Shown here: piece by piece, positions 7,789 through 16,416 of the stretch
How positions within the stretch are numbered: position 1 is the stretch's first letter
Layout of the letters: the number at the start of each line of letters is the position of its first letter
Source: Pseudoalteromonas peptidolytica
Lineage (GTDB): Bacteria > Pseudomonadota > Gammaproteobacteria > Enterobacterales > Alteromonadaceae
NCBI RefSeq assembly: GCF_012641745.1
Contig: NZ_WEHZ01000014.1
Span: 62,001 to 126,000 of the forward strand
Length of the DNA stretch: 64,000 nt
Direction: 5' to 3'
The notes under the pieces: generated by a model
The model's database searches: none
What the model was told of the DNA's origin: nothing
The model's input: only the letters and a program-made list of their open reading frames with translations
Program-made: the position numbers and the translations under genes

Positions 7789-8994
7789 ATGTTACTCCCA
7801 GTAGATTCAGAAAAAAAACATAAAATACAAACTCTTATTGGTGATTTGGTGAAGTTAGTCGAATCCGATCTTACAAGTGTTATGAGTAATGGGCTACTCA
7901 GTGGATTGGCTGGCCACTTATTATTTTTATATCGTGCATCAGAGTGCTGTGACGATTGGGTCGATGAAGTGCAGTTTCATCAGGCTCTTGAGCGGCTGCA
8001 AAATGAGCTGGCTGAACAAACGCCCGAATTGAGCTCAGGGCTTGCAGGTCAAGCCTGGCTTTTAGAGTATCTGAACCAGTCTAACAGCGAAGAGTACGAC
8101 CCCGAATTACTCGAAGAAATTGATAGCTTTTTTGCTGCAGCTCTAGATTTCACCCCGTGGACGGGGGAAGTAGAAATGGTACTCGGGCTGGGTGGATATT
8201 CTCCTTACATTGCCAGAAGAGCAAAACAAACCACTCAGACCGTTTTACTAGACAGAGTCGTGACTGGTTATGAGTCGGTAGCTGTTAACATCAATGAGCA
8301 ACATACCACTTGGTCTCAACCCGCACAGTCTGTATTTCGATTTGATAAGGATGATACGACGGCACCTGAATTTAACTTGGGACTTGCGCACGGTGTACCC
8401 GGTATTATTGCTGCGTTACTTCCAGCATTACAAGATGAGAAGACCAAGTCGCGTGCTCAAACCTTGATTATCAACAGCTGTGATTGGTTGCTAGAGCAAC
8501 AAACGCATGCCACAGATAGGGCTGCTTGTTTTGGTTCTTGTGCTGGCGACAAGCATGAATCTCGTTTAGGTTGGTGTTACGGTGATTTAACCATTGCACT
8601 GACCTTGGCCAGAGCTGGGCATGCTTTGGATAAACCCTGTTACCTTGATCGTGCGCTAGAGATTGCGCTTTTTAATGTCGACAGAGATGCAGAGCAAGGT
8701 CATATTAATGATGCTGGCCTTTGTCATGGCTTTTTTGGTTTGGTGACAATTTATCAGCGCCTAAATCAAGAAATGCCACATCCAAAATTACTACAAGCAG
8801 CGCAAACATGGCTTGATTATGGCCTTGCCAAGTATGAAGAAAGCGGTCTTAAAGCACTATATTCATTTAATGGTGTTGATCAAGATCATCAGCAAGACTT
8901 TAGTTTTTTAATGGGCTATGCCGGAATTGGTCTTGCGCTCATCGGCGCGCTAGACGACAACTTGGATTGGACTGATTGTCTCTTAATGAGTTAA
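7789..8994 (+). CDS. lanC: Lanthionine synthetase C family cyclase
   Basis: LanC proteins catalyse addition of Cys thiols to dehydrated Ser/Thr, forming lanthionine rings, with one Zn ion. The 401-aa protein has the repeating GxxG helical-barrel motifs (SGLAGHLLFLY, SSGLAGQAWLL, LAHGVPGIIAAL, GYAGIGLAL). All three Zn ligands are present: C263 in GWCYGD, and C312 and H313 in LCHGF. The start at ATG 7789 is chosen because AAGGA lies 6 nt upstream; an in-frame GTG at 7771 has no such site. The gene is followed after 9 bp by lanB, so they are one operon. The usual order is lanB then lanC, so the reversed order is mildly unusual. The likely substrate is the Cys-bearing precursor encoded divergently. 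Confidence 0.93.
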   Translation: MLLPVDSEKKHKIQTLIGDLVKLVESDLTSVMSNGLLSGLAGHLLFLYRASECCDDWVDEVQFHQALERLQNELAEQTPELSSGLAGQAWLLEYLNQSNSEEYDPELLEEIDSFFAAALDFTPWTGEVEMVLGLGGYSPYIARRAKQTTQTVLLDRVVTGYESVAVNINEQHTTWSQPAQSVFRFDKDDTTAPEFNLGLAHGVPGIIAALLPALQDEKTKSRAQTLIINSCDWLLEQQTHATDRAACFGSCAGDKHESRLGWCYGDLTIALTLARAGHALDKPCYLDRALEIALFNVDRDAEQGHINDAGLCHGFFGLVTIYQRLNQEMPHPKLLQAAQTWLDYGLAKYEESGLKALYSFNGVDQDHQQDFSFLMGYAGIGLALIGALDDNLDWTDCLLMS

Positions 8995-9003
8995 GGAATA
9001 ACG

Positions 9004-12000
9004 ATGTCAGCAAAAATAACAACAGACTCTTTTTTTGTATTAAGGGCACCAAAGCTGCCAGTTGAAACATTATTTGATCAGCAAGACAGTAACCTTATGC
9101 TAAGCCAATGGCTTGCAACCCCTGGGGTGATGGAAGCGCTCTATGTGGCGAGTCCGTCATTGGTGGAGCGGTTGGACCAATGGCGTGAAAAGCCACATTC
9201 CAAGCAAGGCAAAAAAGTTGCCTTAGCCTTATTACGATATTTAATACGCATGTCTTCTAGGCCTACACCATTTGGATTGTTTTCAGGGATCCATACCGGC
9301 AAACTAGGTACTGAAACACGTTTAGTCAGTGACAGTGCGCAGCGTGATACACGAAAAACACGCTTAGACATGTTCTTATTGTCAGCAATACGCTCACACC
9401 TTGCTGACACTGAAGCAAAATCAGACAACTTACAGTATCACCCAAATCCGTCACATTACTTTATTGCCGATCAATGCCGATATATTGAAACTTATTTATC
9501 CGATGATGCGATGCAGTATCGTTTAAGCGCTGTGGATAGTGACGAGTATTTCAATACGATGCTCGATTTGGCGAAGCAAGGGCTGAGCTTTTCACAGTTA
9601 GTTGAGCAATTTAAGTTGCGTTATCCTGATGCTGAGCATGAGGAAGTCACTCAGTATCTCGAAGCATTGATAGATGAAGGGGTACTTGTGCCTAATATCC
9701 CTTTACCGCTTACGGGTGAAAGCCCTGACACTGCACTTTTAAAGGCGCTACAGCAGTTCGCACCAGAAACTATTACAACTAAATTATCACAAGCCATTAC
9801 TGATTTGGCTGCAATGGACGAAGCTGGGGAAGCAAGTCCGCAACAGTATCATGACATTTATCGTTACTTGTCAGAACTCCCCATCAAAGTTCAGGAAAAT
9901 AAACTCTTTCAGTCAGATACTTATCGTGCATTTATTGAGTGCGAATTATCTCAACAAGAGGTGAGCAGAGTCACCAAGCAATTACAGTTGATCACAAGCT
10001 TGAGTCAAACGAGCCAAAATAATCCGCTAGAGAAGTTTATCAATCAGTTTAACACTCGATTTGAAGGGCAGTTTGTGCCATTAGATGTGGTACTAGATGA
10101 TGAATCAGGTATTAGTGTTTCAACTGAGACTGGCTATGATGCGCCGCTGGTGGGGGGGTTACAGCTGGGTAAAGCAAACAGTAACCAGACATCTACGCAA
10201 ACCCAATCTGAGTTGGACTTTATTATTGAGCAAGCCGTGTCTATGCCCAGTAATTTAGGTAAAGACTGTATCGTGCTAAAAAGCAGTGAGTTAAAACAGC
10301 GAGTAAAAAATAAGGTCGACTATCAATTCCCCTACTCAATGGCGGTTATGCTGAGCCTTTTTGAGGACGAAGAGTCAAACTCAGTGGTCAAACTAAATGG
10401 CTGCTATGGCCCTTCGGCGGCTAACTTGTTAGGTCGTTTTTGTCACCTAGATGACACGTTAAACAAGTCGGTAGTGGCACATTTAGCGCAAGAACATAAC
10501 CATAGCGATGACGTAATTTTTGCCGAAATTGTCCATGTTCCTGAAGGACGTCCTGGTAACGTCATCGCTCGACCACACTTACGTCAATACGAAATTGTAT
10601 TTATGGCGGACAGTGTATTAGACCCTGAATACCAAATTCCCCTGCATGATCTTTATGTATGGGTGGAAAATAGACAAGTTAAACTTTGGAGTAAACGTCT
10701 AAATAAGCGAGTGATCCCAAGGCTTTCGAGTGCACATAACTTTTCAGCAAGAAGCCTCAGTGCCTATAAATTCTTGTGTATGATGCAGTATCAAGAAACC
10801 GATCCTCCAAGGTTTTCGATGCCAGCTAATTTGAGTAGCGCAGCTTATTTACCTCGTATTATGCTGGACAACCTGATCTTAAAAGAAAAAACGTGGCGAG
10901 TTGAACGTAAAGCACTAGAGGCGCTATTAGTTAACCAGCAAGTAGATAGTGCTAAACTCGCACAATTAAAAGCACAGTATCTCCTTGATGATTGGGTAAG
11001 CTTTGCTGCTGGAGACAACATTCTCACCTTGAACTTAAATCAAAGTAGCATGGTCGAAATTCTACTAATGGAGACAAAAGGGCGCACTGTGGTTGAACTA
11101 AGTGAAGTACTCACTTCACGCTTTACGTCCCGCGTGACCGATAAGCAAGGTCGGCACTACGCTAATGAAATCATTGTTCCTTTATTTACAGAGACAGCAA
11201 AACCATATCGCCATTATATTGAAAAGCCGCTAGAAAATATTACCGCAACACCTATTACGCGGCGCTTTAGTGCAGGTTCAGAGTGGCTGAGTTTAAAGAT
11301 TTATTCCGGTAATACGATTGTCGAGCAGCTACTATATGAACAACTAGTACCATTGATTGAAGAAAACAGCACGTTATTTGAGAAGTGGTTCTTCATTCGC
11401 TATGGCGATCCTGATTGGCATATACGATTGCGTTTTTATGGTCAGCCAGAAGTACTTTGTGGAGAGCTACTGCCAAAGCTTAATCAGCTGCTGGCGCCAA
11501 TGATCGAAAGCTCTCAACTTCACAAAGTGGAGCTAATGACTTATGAGCGAGAAGTCGAACGCTATGGCGGTCCACAGTCTATGGCGTTAGTTGAGAACTT
11601 ATTTATGTTCGACAGTATACTCATTGCCAAAAGCTGCCAATTAGTCGAAGAGTTTGGAGAAGATATTCGCTGGCGTGTCGCATTGGCTTGTACTGATAGA
11701 TTACTCTCGCTATTTGACTATGATGCCGAGCGCAAGCTTAACCTTATTTCCTCGTTAAGGGCTGGCTTTGGCAAAGAGTTCAATGAAAATAGCATGCTAA
11801 GAAAGCAGCTGGGGAACCGATATCGTGATCATCAAACGCAACTCGATGATGACTTTGTGAAGTTACAGGTGTCGCAACTTGCTCAATGTGATGAAACCCA
11901 GCAAGCTATTTTAGCGCTTTTGGAAGCTTGGCAAAAACAGGCTGAGCCGGTGGTAAAAGAGATCCTCGAGCTTGAGCGCAGCGGTGAACTGAATTTGAGT

Positions 12001-12132
12001 ACGGACTCATTGCTTAGCTCGTTGCTGCATATGCACAATAACCGTATGTTCAAAGCATATGGCCGAGAGCAAGAGTTTGTGATCCACGATATGCTAAGAA
12101 GAAAATATTTTTCTGAGTCTAAAAGTCTGTAG
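9004..12132 (+). CDS. lanB: Full-length class I lanthipeptide dehydratase
   Basis: LanB enzymes use glutamyl-tRNA to glutamylate Ser/Thr of a precursor and then eliminate glutamate, leaving Dha/Dhb. This 1042-aa protein has the normal full-length form. The N-terminal glutamylation domain shows FFVLRAPKLP (10-19) and SRPTPFGLFSG near 85. The C-terminal elimination (SpaB_C) domain, about 755-1030, has EWLSLKIYSG, WFFIRYGDPDWHIRLRF and EVERYGGPQSM. It follows lanC after 9 bp, with AAGGA upstream. It is expected to act on one or both double-glycine precursors found on either side of lanCB. Split LanB enzymes occur in thiopeptide loci, but this one is a single chain. Confidence 0.93.
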   Translation: MSAKITTDSFFVLRAPKLPVETLFDQQDSNLMLSQWLATPGVMEALYVASPSLVERLDQWREKPHSKQGKKVALALLRYLIRMSSRPTPFGLFSGIHTGKLGTETRLVSDSAQRDTRKTRLDMFLLSAIRSHLADTEAKSDNLQYHPNPSHYFIADQCRYIETYLSDDAMQYRLSAVDSDEYFNTMLDLAKQGLSFSQLVEQFKLRYPDAEHEEVTQYLEALIDEGVLVPNIPLPLTGESPDTALLKALQQFAPETITTKLSQAITDLAAMDEAGEASPQQYHDIYRYLSELPIKVQENKLFQSDTYRAFIECELSQQEVSRVTKQLQLITSLSQTSQNNPLEKFINQFNTRFEGQFVPLDVVLDDESGISVSTETGYDAPLVGGLQLGKANSNQTSTQTQSELDFIIEQAVSMPSNLGKDCIVLKSSELKQRVKNKVDYQFPYSMAVMLSLFEDEESNSVVKLNGCYGPSAANLLGRFCHLDDTLNKSVVAHLAQEHNHSDDVIFAEIVHVPEGRPGNVIARPHLRQYEIVFMADSVLDPEYQIPLHDLYVWVENRQVKLWSKRLNKRVIPRLSSAHNFSARSLSAYKFLCMMQYQETDPPRFSMPANLSSAAYLPRIMLDNLILKEKTWRVERKALEALLVNQQVDSAKLAQLKAQYLLDDWVSFAAGDNILTLNLNQSSMVEILLMETKGRTVVELSEVLTSRFTSRVTDKQGRHYANEIIVPLFTETAKPYRHYIEKPLENITATPITRRFSAGSEWLSLKIYSGNTIVEQLLYEQLVPLIEENSTLFEKWFFIRYGDPDWHIRLRFYGQPEVLCGELLPKLNQLLAPMIESSQLHKVELMTYEREVERYGGPQSMALVENLFMFDSILIAKSCQLVEEFGEDIRWRVALACTDRLLSLFDYDAERKLNLISSLRAGFGKEFNENSMLRKQLGNRYRDHQTQLDDDFVKLQVSQLAQCDETQQAILALLEAWQKQAEPVVKEILELERSGELNLSTDSLLSSLLHMHNNRMFKAYGREQEFVIHDMLRRKYFSESKSL

Positions 12133-12175
12133 ATTAGAGGGAAGTCTAGTCGCAACCCTCTCGTATTTTTCACTA

Positions 12176-12202
12176 GGTAAAGCACCATGTTGGTGCTTTA
12201 CC
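12176..12202 (+). terminator. Strong hairpin after lanB
   Basis: GGTAAAGCACC and GGTGCTTTACC are perfect 11-bp complements around the loop ATGTT, 44 bp after the lanB stop codon. There is no long T run behind it, so it may end or stabilise the lanCB transcript. Confidence 0.6.
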
Positions 12203-12451
12203 TTCACTATGAATCAAAGTGAGCTTTAGCAATACTAGTTCAATGATGATAACTTGAGGCTGGATAAAAAGTTAGTTAATCAATTACTTTTCAAAATTTA
12301 CTTTAATTTGCCTAGTCAGAGAACCTTACGGTAATGACGAATTTTACTTTACTCCTGCTGGTTACTGAAGGTGTTCCCAACACCGTTAGCGCTCACATCA
12401 GTGATTAAAAAGGGAATAGTTGTTTGCAGCTTAAGCTGAATACTTTTTCTG

Positions 12452-12472
12452 TTATCACTACTGTAGTGATAA
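12452..12472. promoter_or_regulatory. Perfect 21-bp palindrome, candidate operator
   Basis: TTATCACTAC and GTAGTGATAA flank a single central T, giving a perfect dyad about 290 bp upstream of the Cys-free precursor. A dyad of this size suits a dimeric regulator; as RNA it would give a hairpin with a short loop. Function is inference. Confidence 0.4.
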
Positions 12473-12763
12473 AGCTTGTTCCAATATGTGTTGCGTTAGA
12501 GGGTCACAACAATAAGCTGATAACACAACCTAACTTTTGCAAATATTCATTAATATTGCTGTATAAACTCACCAAAGAAATCATATTAAACATTATCTTG
12601 AAACCAGAATAAAAGCATAAATATCATTAACTTAAACCTTTCTAAGGATTGATAATTACCATTTTTTACAGTTTGTTTGTACTCTTTAATGGCTCTCATA
12701 AAGGTTCAAGGCTGATTGAGACTAAAACTACAAAAATAAACATAAATAAAAGGTGTAGACGTC

Positions 12764-12946
12764 ATGCTTAAATTAAAACTTATAAAGAAAAACTTAAAAC
12801 AGTTAAACGATAAAGCTCATATCGATGGATCGATGACTAAAAAGATTGCAGGTGGTAATACTGATGGTATTAAGACTACGTCACATATCAGTCAACCTGA
12901 GCCTGATCCGTATCACTCCAACTCTTTAACAAAGCCTCAGCTTTAG
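12764..12946 (+). CDS. Double-glycine precursor peptide without Cys
   Basis: A 60-aa peptide whose leader (1-31) starts MLKLKLIKKNLKQLND and ends KKIAGG, clearly related to the leader of the precursor at 7188-7388. The core (32-60) has eight Ser/Thr (33, 38, 39, 40, 43, 52, 54, 56), four Pro and no Cys. LanB could dehydrate it, but LanC could not make internal lanthionine rings. It could be a linear dehydropeptide, a partner for another thiol, or a diverged paralogue. AAGGTG lies upstream of the ATG at normal distance. The gene follows lanB after a 630-bp gap and precedes a small exported protein by 10 bp. Precursor identity rests on the leader match. Confidence 0.72.
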   Translation: MLKLKLIKKNLKQLNDKAHIDGSMTKKIAGGNTDGIKTTSHISQPEPDPYHSNSLTKPQL

Positions 12947-12956
12947 TAGTCTAGCA

Positions 12957-13496
12957 ATGAATGTAAGAAAAACATTATTTGGAGGGTTCACGGCGTATTC
13001 TTTGATGGCTTCTGCTTCTACTTCACCATCCATCATTATTGAGGTAGAGCCACCTAGAATCGAACTCGTATATGCGTATGAGAATGCAATAGACTTTGAG
13101 TTTTTAGCGTCGGAAAATGTAGAGGTTTTTGAAGGGGATATTCTAATTAAATATCTCAATGAAAAAAATGAAGAAAAGAAAATAGTTGCTACATCTCCGA
13201 GTTTAGTCAAATGGACAAGGCAGCATAGTCTTGCTCAACAAAGGTTTAACTCTGGAGATTTACTTATGAAACTGAAAAGCAAAACAATTTATGGCGTTAT
13301 CAGGATGCCAGATAACGCTGATGAAAGTTTTAAGGTTGGACAATTAGTAACGTTGTGTAATAGGGGAATGTCTGCAAATATCGTGATCCAGAGTAAAGAA
13401 AAAGGAAATTATACATTTGTAGCTAACGATGCTTCATTTGAATGGCAATCAAAAATTGGTATAAATATCAAGGAGGATAACCATGGTTGTGTATGA
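12957..13496 (+). CDS. Small protein of unknown function, possibly adaptor-like
   Basis: This 179-aa protein has no firm family assignment. The first 20-24 residues (charged MNVRK, then a mildly hydrophobic stretch ending ASAST) could be a weak signal peptide. Two internal stretches, VEVFEGDILIKYL and FNSGDLLMKLKS, followed by KVGQLVTL near the end, look like the beta-hairpin pattern of biotinyl-lipoyl domains in HlyD-type adaptors. The protein is far shorter than a full adaptor of about 400 aa. It starts 10 bp after the Cys-free precursor, so it may share its transcript and serve its export or immunity. No clear Shine-Dalgarno sequence is seen. The adaptor idea is weak inference. Confidence 0.55.
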   Translation: MNVRKTLFGGFTAYSLMASASTSPSIIIEVEPPRIELVYAYENAIDFEFLASENVEVFEGDILIKYLNEKNEEKKIVATSPSLVKWTRQHSLAQQRFNSGDLLMKLKSKTIYGVIRMPDNADESFKVGQLVTLCNRGMSANIVIQSKEKGNYTFVANDASFEWQSKIGINIKEDNHGCV

Positions 13497-13578
13497 TATT
13501 TGTTGCATTAGTTAATATGTTGTTTTCTTTGTTGTTTGGTGGTTTTTTAAACTAATAGTCTTTTGCGCTGTGTTACTA

Positions 13579-13610
13579 TTGAGTTATTGTTCTTATCGGG
13601 TAGAATAACT
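13579..13610 (+). promoter_or_regulatory. Candidate promoter with an overlapping inverted repeat
   Basis: TTGAGT (13579-13584), a 16-nt spacer and TAGAAT (13601-13606) form a sigma-70-like promoter 34 bp before the regulator gene at 13640. AGTTATT (13582-13588) and AATAACT (13604-13610) are perfect complements that bracket the spacer, so a bound regulator would cover both boxes. Confidence 0.45.
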
Positions 13611-13639
13611 CTGTGGGTATTTATAGCAAAAAGTAAATA

Positions 13640-15727
13640 ATGAACGAAGTTAGTTTTTCAAGGAAAGTTACAGAAGTTCGATTTGGTGAATGGGTTTTAG
13701 ACCCCAAGTCACAGAGAATATTTGATGGCGAAGTAGCCAGAGAATTAGAGCCGCTTATCTTTAAACTACTTTGTTACTTTATTGTTAATCATGAAGCTGT
13801 TGTAACTCGGCAAGACCTTGCTGAAAATGTTTGGTGTCAACGTTACGTTGATGACAACGCCATCAATCGTGCGATGTCTGAGTTAAGAAAAATTTTACGC
13901 TCAAATAAGCAGCAAAGCACAGTAATCAAAACACACTACAGCAAGGGTTATAGTTTTTTTCTCGAACCCGAAATTATTTACTTTGAAAACGTCTCAGAGT
14001 CTCGCCCTCAAGATAAGCCGCCAAAAAAAACATCTAACCACCGAATATTCATTTTCTACTTTTTATTCACCATGTTACTTGCGGGTTTAGCATCTGTCTT
14101 TATCTCATTCGAGAAACAGGGAGTAGATGTGAGAGAAGTTAGTGTTGATGAAAAAACGATTTCTTGGCTTGAAGGTAGCTATAACTCAATTATCATACAT
14201 CCTTCTGAACGGTTTCTTGCTTTTGAATTTACGGCAGAGGGAGAGGAGTTTTCTAGTGTTATCGTTAGAGACCTAGTGACGAATCAAGAAAATAAGCTTG
14301 CCCACCCAAACGTTAATCTTTCTCCTTCCGGCTGGTCATTAAAGTCGAGTGAGCTTTTCGTCAAAAAGATTAAAGACAACCAATGTGAAATTTGGAAAAT
14401 AGACTTAGAGGACAAAGAAAGATCTCAAAAGTTTATAATGAACTGTGACGAGCGACAGCGCGTCATGGTCGGAATAAGTGACGAAACAATAATTTATTCT
14501 AAATTTGGTTACAGAAATAATAATAACTTATCTACAGTCGTTATCAGAGACATAAAATCTGGTGACGAATATCAAATTACCTCGCCGAGTCTTAGTTCAT
14601 TTGGGGATAACTTTCTTTACTTCGATGAGTTAGCCAAAAAGGTATATTTTGAACGAGTTCAGTTTGGTTTTACCGAATTAATGGTGACTGATATCGAGGG
14701 CACGGAGGTGAAAAGCTTATATAAAACAGAAGGTAGAATATGGAGAGTTAGCTACGACAAAGAGAGCAACTCGATATCGTGGTTTGATAACATAGATCAA
14801 ACTTTAGTTTACTTTTCATTGAGTAAGCTTTCAGTATCCAAAGTTGAAGAATTAGAAAAGAAAAGCGCTTATTCATTGGCATATAACTTAAGTAATAATA
14901 AGATCATAGCTGTGAGTGTTCCGTATTCTTTTGATATTTATAACTTCGATTTAGAAGATTGGAAACTCAGTCCTTTACACGTGAGTGCGGAAGATGAGTT
15001 TAAAGCGGTCCATAAAGGTCAGTTCAGCGCTTATCTCAAAAGGTATAATAATGGTTTAAAACAATTAATAGTTAGTGGGCCTGAAATAGATAAGGACACG
15101 CCTTGGGAGGTAGGAAGTGCTCTAGACTTTGATCTTGATGAGAGGTCACAAAAGCTACTGTTACTATATAAAGATTCGTTCAAAGTCTATGACCTGATAA
15201 CTAGAGAGTTGAAAGCAGATATAGCGCTAAAAAATCATCCAATAAGTATCGGATTCAAAAGTGATAGCGTTGTTTATGGCCTACTAAAGAACGACAAGCT
15301 AAGACAAAATCAAGCTTTTCTCTATGACCTAAATGCGATGAAGATGATTCTCTTACCTCTAGATAAGGTTAGTTGGTTTTCTCCTTACAAAAACGGCAGC
15401 TATGTTTATATTGATGTAGAGGGCAGAGTATGGATTAAACAGAGTGATGGGAGCACTAAAAATGTTGCCAATATTACAAAAAGCTACTTTAAAGACTCTT
15501 TTGCGTTAAAGGAAGGCGAACTATTCCACTCGGATGGAAAAAACATATTTAAATACGAACTCGAATTGGATAGTTCTCAGCCCAAACTCATTTCATCAGA
15601 ACTTTCTAAGAACATGTTTATTAATGATATTCACATTGTTGATAGTAGCTCAAAGCTGGTTCTAGATATTGTTAGTGTATCTTCAAACTCACTAATTTAT
15701 GCAGATATTAGCCGAGTTGGACACTAA
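13640..15727 (+). CDS. CadC-like membrane-anchored transcriptional regulator with propeller-like sensor
   Basis: A one-component regulator that binds DNA in the cytoplasm while anchored in the inner membrane. Residues 12-108 form an OmpR/PhoB-type winged helix (RFGEWVLDPKSQRIF, LEPLIFKLLCYF, NAINRAMSELRKIL, THYSKGYSFF). One membrane helix lies at about 135-157. The remaining 540 residues are periplasmic, with repeated blade-like stretches typical of TolB/WD40-like propellers. Its layout matches the regulator at 17653-19752, although the two are diverged. It lies downstream of the RiPP genes and converges on the phosphopantetheinyl transferase operon. Which cluster it controls, and the ligand, cannot be told from the sequence. 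Confidence 0.88.
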   Translation: MNEVSFSRKVTEVRFGEWVLDPKSQRIFDGEVARELEPLIFKLLCYFIVNHEAVVTRQDLAENVWCQRYVDDNAINRAMSELRKILRSNKQQSTVIKTHYSKGYSFFLEPEIIYFENVSESRPQDKPPKKTSNHRIFIFYFLFTMLLAGLASVFISFEKQGVDVREVSVDEKTISWLEGSYNSIIIHPSERFLAFEFTAEGEEFSSVIVRDLVTNQENKLAHPNVNLSPSGWSLKSSELFVKKIKDNQCEIWKIDLEDKERSQKFIMNCDERQRVMVGISDETIIYSKFGYRNNNNLSTVVIRDIKSGDEYQITSPSLSSFGDNFLYFDELAKKVYFERVQFGFTELMVTDIEGTEVKSLYKTEGRIWRVSYDKESNSISWFDNIDQTLVYFSLSKLSVSKVEELEKKSAYSLAYNLSNNKIIAVSVPYSFDIYNFDLEDWKLSPLHVSAEDEFKAVHKGQFSAYLKRYNNGLKQLIVSGPEIDKDTPWEVGSALDFDLDERSQKLLLLYKDSFKVYDLITRELKADIALKNHPISIGFKSDSVVYGLLKNDKLRQNQAFLYDLNAMKMILLPLDKVSWFSPYKNGSYVYIDVEGRVWIKQSDGSTKNVANITKSYFKDSFALKEGELFHSDGKNIFKYELELDSSQPKLISSELSKNMFINDIHIVDSSSKLVLDIVSVSSNSLIYADISRVGH

Positions 15728-15963
15728 GATAAATCTTTACTAGCAACATGTATTACCGTATGACTACGTAATATTGTCCAAGAAATCATGTGAATTATCA
15801 AAACTTAAAAATAACTGCTTGTTGATAGTTGCTATGAATTGGCGACTACCATAGTATCTAGTATTTGCTTTTTGTCTGTGCTTGTGAACTCATCTTTTGT
15901 TCTTGTAAGTGTTTTACGCATTAGCCAATGGCACATCCTATTTTCATTTTCTATCCTTTTAAA

Positions 15964-16416
15964 TCAATGGCTTATGTTATTTTCTACGACATACACTTCA
16001 CAAGGTGCTAAGCGTCCTTTGTTGAATACCCATTTGAAGAGTTTTTCATATCCGCAAATCAACTTATACTCTCCGGTTGCATTGGCACCTAAGACAGTAC
16101 AGGTCTGCTGTGTTGATGAGTTTATCAAGCGCATGATCTCCTGATTGATGTGATGCCACTGCTTGGTGTTTCTCTGTGCTGTATTTAAGGCAACACCTTT
16201 ACCTACAAGGATCCCATTTTGTAGCGGAAAAAATGTCTTAATTGCCTCTATGCTAATATCACGTCGGATAATTTTATTTGCAATTTCATCTTCTATAACA
16301 CCTAGCTGTATGCCTTGATGGTTGCTTTGTATTGACGATACTTGGTTCATTGTTATTGCTTTCTTTCGTAGTTTGATAATAATTTCAGTATTAGAGTCTT
16401 CTTTTTTACTATTCAT
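15964..16416 (-). CDS. Unidentified 150-aa protein co-translated with a phosphopantetheinyl transferase
   Basis: I do not recognise the family. The protein appears soluble, with no signal peptide or membrane helix. It has a central stretch with a Gly-rich turn (FFPLQNGILVGKGVALNT) and a C-terminal part with two Cys separated by 14 residues. Its start codon overlaps the stop of the upstream transferase gene in an ATGA, so it is almost certainly translated with it. This context points to a role in carrier-protein-dependent biosynthesis, but no catalytic motif is seen. The 236 bp between its end and the end of the convergent regulator gene (15728-15963) hold nothing I can identify. Confidence 0.7.
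   Translation of the reverse strand: MNSKKEDSNTEIIIKLRKKAITMNQVSSIQSNHQGIQLGVIEDEIANKIIRRDISIEAIKTFFPLQNGILVGKGVALNTAQRNTKQWHHINQEIMRLINSSTQQTCTVLGANATGEYKLICGYEKLFKWVFNKGRLAPCEVYVVENNISH

Larger units (their letters stand above)
12133..12763. other. Gene-free region with three inverted repeats
   Basis: No convincing gene is seen over about 630 bp. Besides the hairpins at 12176-12202 and 12452-12472 listed separately, GGTGTT-CCC-AACACC (12370-12384) forms a small stem-loop. The region lies between lanB and the second precursor, so it probably contains the end of the lanCB transcript and the promoter and regulatory leader of the precursor gene. Confidence 0.5.

Noticed and set aside
12424-12612. 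Open frame beginning MQLKLN, resembling the precursor leaders
   Set aside because: It needs a TTG start without a Shine-Dalgarno sequence, lacks a GG motif and runs through the 21-bp palindrome; the leader match is only six residues.
15839-16144. 101-aa plus-strand open frame
   Set aside because: It overlaps the minus-strand 150-aa gene, which is better supported by its overlap with the transferase gene.
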